Of a stretch of DNA of 64,000 nucleotides, positions 60,925 to 64,000 are shown in pieces. The position numbers were made by a program, and so were the translations under genes. How positions within the stretch are numbered: the first letter of the stretch is position 1; the number at the start of each line of letters is the position of its first letter. Location: assembly GCA_964414585.1 (NCBI GenBank), contig CAYPXR010000069.1, positions 23,021 through 87,020 of the forward strand, read 5' to 3'. The notes beneath the pieces are model-generated. The model made no database searches and was not told the DNA's origin. It saw nothing but the letters and a program-made list of their open reading frames with translations. This DNA comes from DATEMU01 sp964414585. GTDB lineage: Bacteria > Planctomycetota > Phycisphaerae > UBA1845 > UTPLA1.

Positions 60925-62124
60925 ATGCCGACAAAGAGGGACCTCGCGATCCTCAAGCAGGTCGTGAACCTGCCGACCGCTCCGTTCGCGGAGGCCCAAG
61001 TCATCCACTTCATTCAGGGGTTTGTTGCCCGGCGGCCGCGGCTACGGTTGGGGAGCGACCCCTTCGGCAACCTGCTGGTTCGCTACAGTCCAAAGCGAAA
61101 GGCCAGGTTGCGCGGCCGACCGATCCTCTTCGCCGCGCACATGGACCACCCCGGTTTCACCGCCGTGCGAATGCCGGACTCGCGACACGTTTACGCGGAG
61201 TTTCGCGGCTGGGTCCGCTCGCCCTATTTCAAGAATGAACGGGTGCAATTCTTCTCCGACGGGGCGTGGGCCGCGGGGCGAATCGTCAAAGTCATTCCCC
61301 ATCGGCCGGGCAAATCCGTCCCGCGCCGAGCCGCCGCCAGCGCGCGATCCTTCGGTGCCGACGCGCCGCCCAAGGCGGTCATCGCGGAAGTCCGGCGACC
61401 GGTGCGCGCCGGCAGTCCCGGTATGTGGGGCATCGGCGATGCCGTCATCCGCGGACAGCGAATCTTCGCACGAGCCTGCGACGACGTGGCCGGTCTCGCG
61501 GGAATACTCTGCGCGCTCGACGCGATCTGCCGTGAGGAAATCGCCACGCCCTGCTACGCGTTTTTCACGCGCGCCGAGGAAGTCGGCTTCGCTGGAGCGC
61601 TCGCGGCCGTCGATCGAAAGACCGTGCCGAAAGACGCACTCGTCGTGGCCGTCGAATGCAGCAAGGCGATTGCCGGCGTCTCGCTGGGCGATGGACCCGT
61701 GCTGCGCGTCGGCGACAAGGCCAGCGTCTTCACGCCGGCGGTGACGGCCTATTGCCAGGTCGTCGCAGAACAACTCGCCGCGAAAGACAAATCGTTCCAG
61801 TTTCAGCGCAAGCTCATGGACGGCGGAACGTGCGAATCCACGGCCTATTGCCACTACGGCTACGACGCGACCGGCATCTGCCTGCCGCTGGGCAACTATC
61901 ACAACATGGACGAAACGCGCGAACGGATCGGCCCCGAATATGTAGACGTGTGCGATTTCGCCAATCTCGTGAAATGGTTCGTCGCGCTGGCGGCCAGCCC
62001 GGCGAAGATGCGCTTCGATGGCCGCTACCCTGGGCTCGACGAGCGACTTGCGGCGCTGTTGAAACTACATCGCGGCCGATTGCTGAAGACTTCCAGGACA
62101 GTGCTTGCGTCGGCGAGTTCATGA
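60925..62124 (+). CDS. Zinc peptidase, M20/M42 (aminopeptidase) type
   Basis: A 399-residue cytoplasmic-type peptidase. The metal and catalytic residues are recognisable in order: ILFAAHMDHPGF (first His and Asp), RACDDVAGLAGIL (bridging Asp), FTRAEEVGFAGAL (general base Glu-Glu), VAVECSKAI (Glu), TCESTAYCHYG, and the late LGNYHNMDE (His). An intervening domain carries KVIPHRPGKS. This is the M42/M20 co-catalytic dizinc pattern. A GGGAGG ribosome site fits the ATG at 60925. A hairpin on the other strand follows. Confidence 0.85.
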   Translation: MPTKRDLAILKQVVNLPTAPFAEAQVIHFIQGFVARRPRLRLGSDPFGNLLVRYSPKRKARLRGRPILFAAHMDHPGFTAVRMPDSRHVYAEFRGWVRSPYFKNERVQFFSDGAWAAGRIVKVIPHRPGKSVPRRAAASARSFGADAPPKAVIAEVRRPVRAGSPGMWGIGDAVIRGQRIFARACDDVAGLAGILCALDAICREEIATPCYAFFTRAEEVGFAGALAAVDRKTVPKDALVVAVECSKAIAGVSLGDGPVLRVGDKASVFTPAVTAYCQVVAEQLAAKDKSFQFQRKLMDGGTCESTAYCHYGYDATGICLPLGNYHNMDETRERIGPEYVDVCDFANLVKWFVALAASPAKMRFDGRYPGLDERLAALLKLHRGRLLKTSRTVLASASS

Positions 62125-62135
62125 GGAACTCACGC

Positions 62136-62205
62136 AAAAAAAAACGCGGGGCACGCGACCGGCGTTGACCCGGGCTCTTTGGTCAATTCCAAGTCGGACC
62201 CCGCG
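62136..62205 (-). terminator. Rho-independent terminator, minus strand
   Basis: On the minus strand, CGCGGGG and CCCCGCG enclose about 47 nt (with an internal TTGACC/GGTCAA stem) and are followed by nine T residues. It may end the HAD gene transcript or a small RNA from this region. Confidence 0.6.
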
Positions 62206-62322
62206 ATGTTTTCGATTTGAATTCCTGGTTACCCCCGGCGGAATGAGCAGTTTGCACTGCCTCACCCCCCACTAGAGCAATCTCCATGCCGACGAATCGG
62301 GGAAAGAATTAGCACGAACACT
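62136..62322 (-). ncRNA. Candidate small structured RNA
   Basis: A minus-strand promoter-like pair, TTAAGT (62358-62353) and TATAGA (62334-62329) with 18 nt between, lies in an AT-rich patch. About 187 nt later comes the nine-T terminator. Between them are stems such as GAGGCAGT/ACTGCTC (with one bulge) and GGGGG-type pairs. I could not match it to 6S RNA, tmRNA, SRP RNA or RNase P RNA. It is speculative. Confidence 0.25.
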
Positions 62323-62482
62323 TGATGATCTATAAGTAATTTAGATATAATCACTTAACGGCAGAATACGATGGATCGTCGCAATCGGAACGCCAAAGAA
62401 TGGCTAGGAATGGGGTAGATTTACCCTGTTTTTTGCTCAAATCACCCAACTATTTCCCAATCGCATCCCATATTACCGGGCC
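62323..62482. other. Rest of the gene-free region before the HAD gene end
   Basis: AT-richer sequence without a gene. Together with the candidate RNA it makes a 358-bp gap between convergent genes. Confidence 0.4.
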
Positions 62483-63151
62483 TCAGCCTTGCGCTACCAA
62501 ACCGGTCAATAGCTCGACCGTCAGTTGGGCCAGGGTTTCGATCACATTGTCCGCCTTTGCGAGCCGCTCGGGGGGATGCGAACCGAGCAGCGCGACGCAG
62601 GCCATGCCCGCGCGATGGGCGGCCTCGACTCCGGCGGGGGCGTCTTCGATGACGACGCAGCGCGATGACTCGACGCCGATCCGTTCCGCGGCCAGTTGGA
62701 AGACCTGCGGGTCGGGCTTGCCGCGCTGCACGTCGCGACCGGTCACTACGGCGCTCAAGAACGGTCGCAGGCCCATCTCGTCACAGATCAGGTCGACGTT
62801 CTCCGGCGGGCCGGAGGAGCCGACGGCGATGCGCATGCCCGCGGCGTGCAGGCGCTTCACCGCTTCGATCGCGCCGGGCATGATCGGCACGTTGCCGTGG
62901 ATGATTTGGCGATAGAGAGATTCCTTGCGGTCGTCCATGCGGCGGATTTCTCCTGGCGTCTTTGCGCCGAAGACGACGGTGATGATGTCGGCGCTGGTGC
63001 GGCCGAAGACGGCGGTGAATCGCTCGGCGGGTATGTCGCCTTCGCCCATTTCCCGCGCGAGGCGGCGCCAGCTTTCGACGTGCGGGCGACCGCTGTCGAC
63101 CAGGACGCCGTCCATGTCGAAGATCACGCCGATGGTGTTCATGCTGGACAT
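62483..63151 (-). CDS. HAD-superfamily phosphatase, beta-phosphoglucomutase-like
   Basis: A 222-residue HAD hydrolase of subfamily IA. Motif I is VIFDMDGVLVDS (nucleophile Asp and acid/base Asp), motif II AVGSSGPPENVDLI, motif III Lys in RGKPDPQVF, and motif IV VIEDAPAGVEAAHRAGM. The helical cap in residues about 18-85 is of the PGMB type. The SGPPENV form and the length suit beta-phosphoglucomutase or small-molecule phosphatases (GPH-like); the substrate is not certain. The start has two in-frame Met (MSSMNTIG). A repeat lies between it and rplT. Confidence 0.88.
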   Translation of the reverse strand: MSSMNTIGVIFDMDGVLVDSGRPHVESWRRLAREMGEGDIPAERFTAVFGRTSADIITVVFGAKTPGEIRRMDDRKESLYRQIIHGNVPIMPGAIEAVKRLHAAGMRIAVGSSGPPENVDLICDEMGLRPFLSAVVTGRDVQRGKPDPQVFQLAAERIGVESSRCVVIEDAPAGVEAAHRAGMACVALLGSHPPERLAKADNVIETLAQLTVELLTGLVAQG

Positions 63152-63174
63152 TGGTTACCAGCGAAGCGCGCTAG

Positions 63175-63272
63175 TCGGAGCCGCGACTGTAAAGGAGCGC
63201 CGGTCGGAGCTTCGAACGTCGCGCGGCGCTCCCTGACGGTTCCACCACGGCGGATCTTCGACGCGGCTCTGA
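63175..63272 (+). repeat. Dispersed palindromic repeat, copy D (right arm interrupted)
   Basis: The left arm 63175-63200 (core GGAGCCGCGACTGTAAAGG) is followed by an inverted right arm whose two parts, 63226-63240 and 63262-63272, are split by 21 nt (63241-63261). Those 21 nt contain CACGGCGGATCTTCGA, identical to a tandem unit at 28657-28672. It lies between the HAD gene start and rplT. Confidence 0.8.
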
Positions 63273-63299
63273 TCGAAAAAACCAATAAAGACAAGGGAA

Positions 63300-63668
63300 T
63301 TACGCGGCGTTGGCGGCCTTTGCGCCGCGGGCCATTTCGACGAGGGCGTCGAAGGCCGGGGCGTCGTGGATGGCGATCTCACTGAGCATCTTGCGGTTGA
63401 GGTCGACGTTCGAGCGCTTGAGACCGGCGATGAAGCGGCTGTAGGAGATGTCGCGTGCGCGGCAGGCGGCGGTGATTCGCGTGATCCAGAGACCGCGGAA
63501 GTCGCGCTTGCGGGCGCGTCGGTCGCGGTAGGCATAGACGCCGGCGCGGGTGACGGTGTCGCGGGCGGATTGCAGCAGCTTGCTGCGCGCGCCGTAGTAG
63601 CCCTTGGCGGCCTTGAGGACGCGGCGGACTTTTTTCTTGTGGGCGACGTGACCTTTGGTGCGTGGCAT
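63300..63668 (-). CDS. rplT: 50S ribosomal protein bL20
   Basis: A 122-residue bL20, the usual length. It starts MPRTKGHVAHKKKVRRVLKA and continues AKGYYGARSKLLQSARDTVT, with the conserved RARKRDFRGLWITRITAACR and ISYSRFIAGLKRSNVDLNRK. The protein binds 23S rRNA early in 50S assembly and represses its own operon in E. coli. It follows rpmI by 48 nt. infC, the usual third member of this operon, is 20 kb away. Confidence 0.98.
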   Translation of the reverse strand: MPRTKGHVAHKKKVRRVLKAAKGYYGARSKLLQSARDTVTRAGVYAYRDRRARKRDFRGLWITRITAACRARDISYSRFIAGLKRSNVDLNRKMLSEIAIHDAPAFDALVEMARGAKAANAA

Positions 63669-63716
63669 CGTGATGCTCCTTCGTCCGCAACAGCCGGGGG
63701 CGGCTGTTCTACATGG

Positions 63717-63914
63717 TTACGCCTGGAGGGCGCGGGTGATCCTCTTGGCCAGCTTCGGGTTGTTGAGGGTCGAGCGGCTGCGCAGCTTTTGTTTTCGGTT
63801 GCCGGACTTTCCGCTCATCAAGTGACCGGCGTTGCCCTGCTTGAACTTGATCTTGCCGCGCGCGGTGAGTTTGACGCGTTTGGCGAGTCCTTTGTGAGAT
63901 TTCATTTTCGGCAT
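63717..63914 (-). CDS. rpmI: 50S ribosomal protein bL35
   Basis: A 65-residue bL35 (MPKMKSHKGLAKRVKLTARG, then KFKQGNAGHLMSGKSGNRKQ). The homologous start is the ATG at 63914; five codons further up the frame are not part of the family. It is first in the rpmI-rplT pair. The promoter should lie in the last 86 nt of the window or beyond. Confidence 0.97.
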   Translation of the reverse strand: MPKMKSHKGLAKRVKLTARGKIKFKQGNAGHLMSGKSGNRKQKLRSRSTLNNPKLAKRITRALQA

Positions 63915-64000
63915 GGCCGCTGGCTCCAATAGGGTTTCCGACGCCGTCTGGCGAGCCCCGGAGGATAGGGGAAACGGGGGATTTGTACAAGCGGGCGGGG

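Overview
The window looks like a piece of chromosome from a planctomycete, probably of the Phycisphaerae or an uncultured relative. This rests on GC-rich coding with strong third-position bias, several prepilins of the planctomycete type (one with the H-X9-DG-like end), an exported dockerin-type protein, DUF1579 lipoproteins, many membrane GT-C and TPR proteins, and compact palindromic repeats between and inside genes. The phylum assignment is inferred from gene content; no rRNA or tRNA gene is visible.

Layout. 1-1.6 kb (minus): the truncated start of a GT-C membrane glycosyltransferase and NAD kinase. 2.0-13.3 kb (plus): a type II secretion/pseudopilus operon with GspF, four minor pseudopilins, a very large GspK-like protein and a GspG-like pseudopilin, closed by a clear terminator. 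A 509-bp cassette carrying a four-helix-bundle (S23/IVS-type) gene on the opposite strand, with perfect 32-nt inverted ends, sits inside this operon. 13.4-21.5 kb (minus): two halves of a 2-hydroxyacyl-CoA dehydratase activase-type system, separated by a plus-strand cassette (small protein, nucleotidyltransferase, epimerase). 21.7-28.0 kb: surface polysaccharide genes (two GT4 transferases, AsnB, a GT-C transferase). 28.0-28.8 kb: a gene-free repeat cluster. 28.8-37.6 kb (plus): dapL, folK, pyrD, panC, lgt, an exported HEAT protein and a TMTC-like TPR protein. 37.6-40.5 kb (minus): Mrp-type ATPase, dockerin protein, ferritin-like protein. 40.6-43.2 kb (plus): typA and a GNAT enzyme. 43.2-48.4 kb (minus): a small basic protein, infC, thrS, a prepilin and a zinc-ribbon protein. 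48.6-51.9 kb (minus): four lipoproteins (amidase, metallopeptidase, two DUF1579). 52.1-55.3 kb (plus): tdk, nucleoside transporter, secreted serine protease. 55.3-60.8 kb: small proteins, two parS-like sites with parB, DedA, a GbsR-type regulator and a methyltransferase. 60.9-63.9 kb: metallopeptidase, HAD phosphatase, and rplT/rpmI at the edge, away from infC.

The most unusual content is the repeat biology. (1) The four-helix-bundle cassette has ends built of degenerate heptamers. Similar 7-nt-period arrays occur without a gene between thrS and infC and just before lgt, and they overlap stop codons and start regions. (2) A 26-nt palindromic family has four copies: one lies in frame inside the cleaved leader of a prepilin, and another is interrupted by a 21-nt segment that also occurs as a tandem 16-mer elsewhere. 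(3) A separate perfect inverted repeat lies in frame in a linker of the giant activase.
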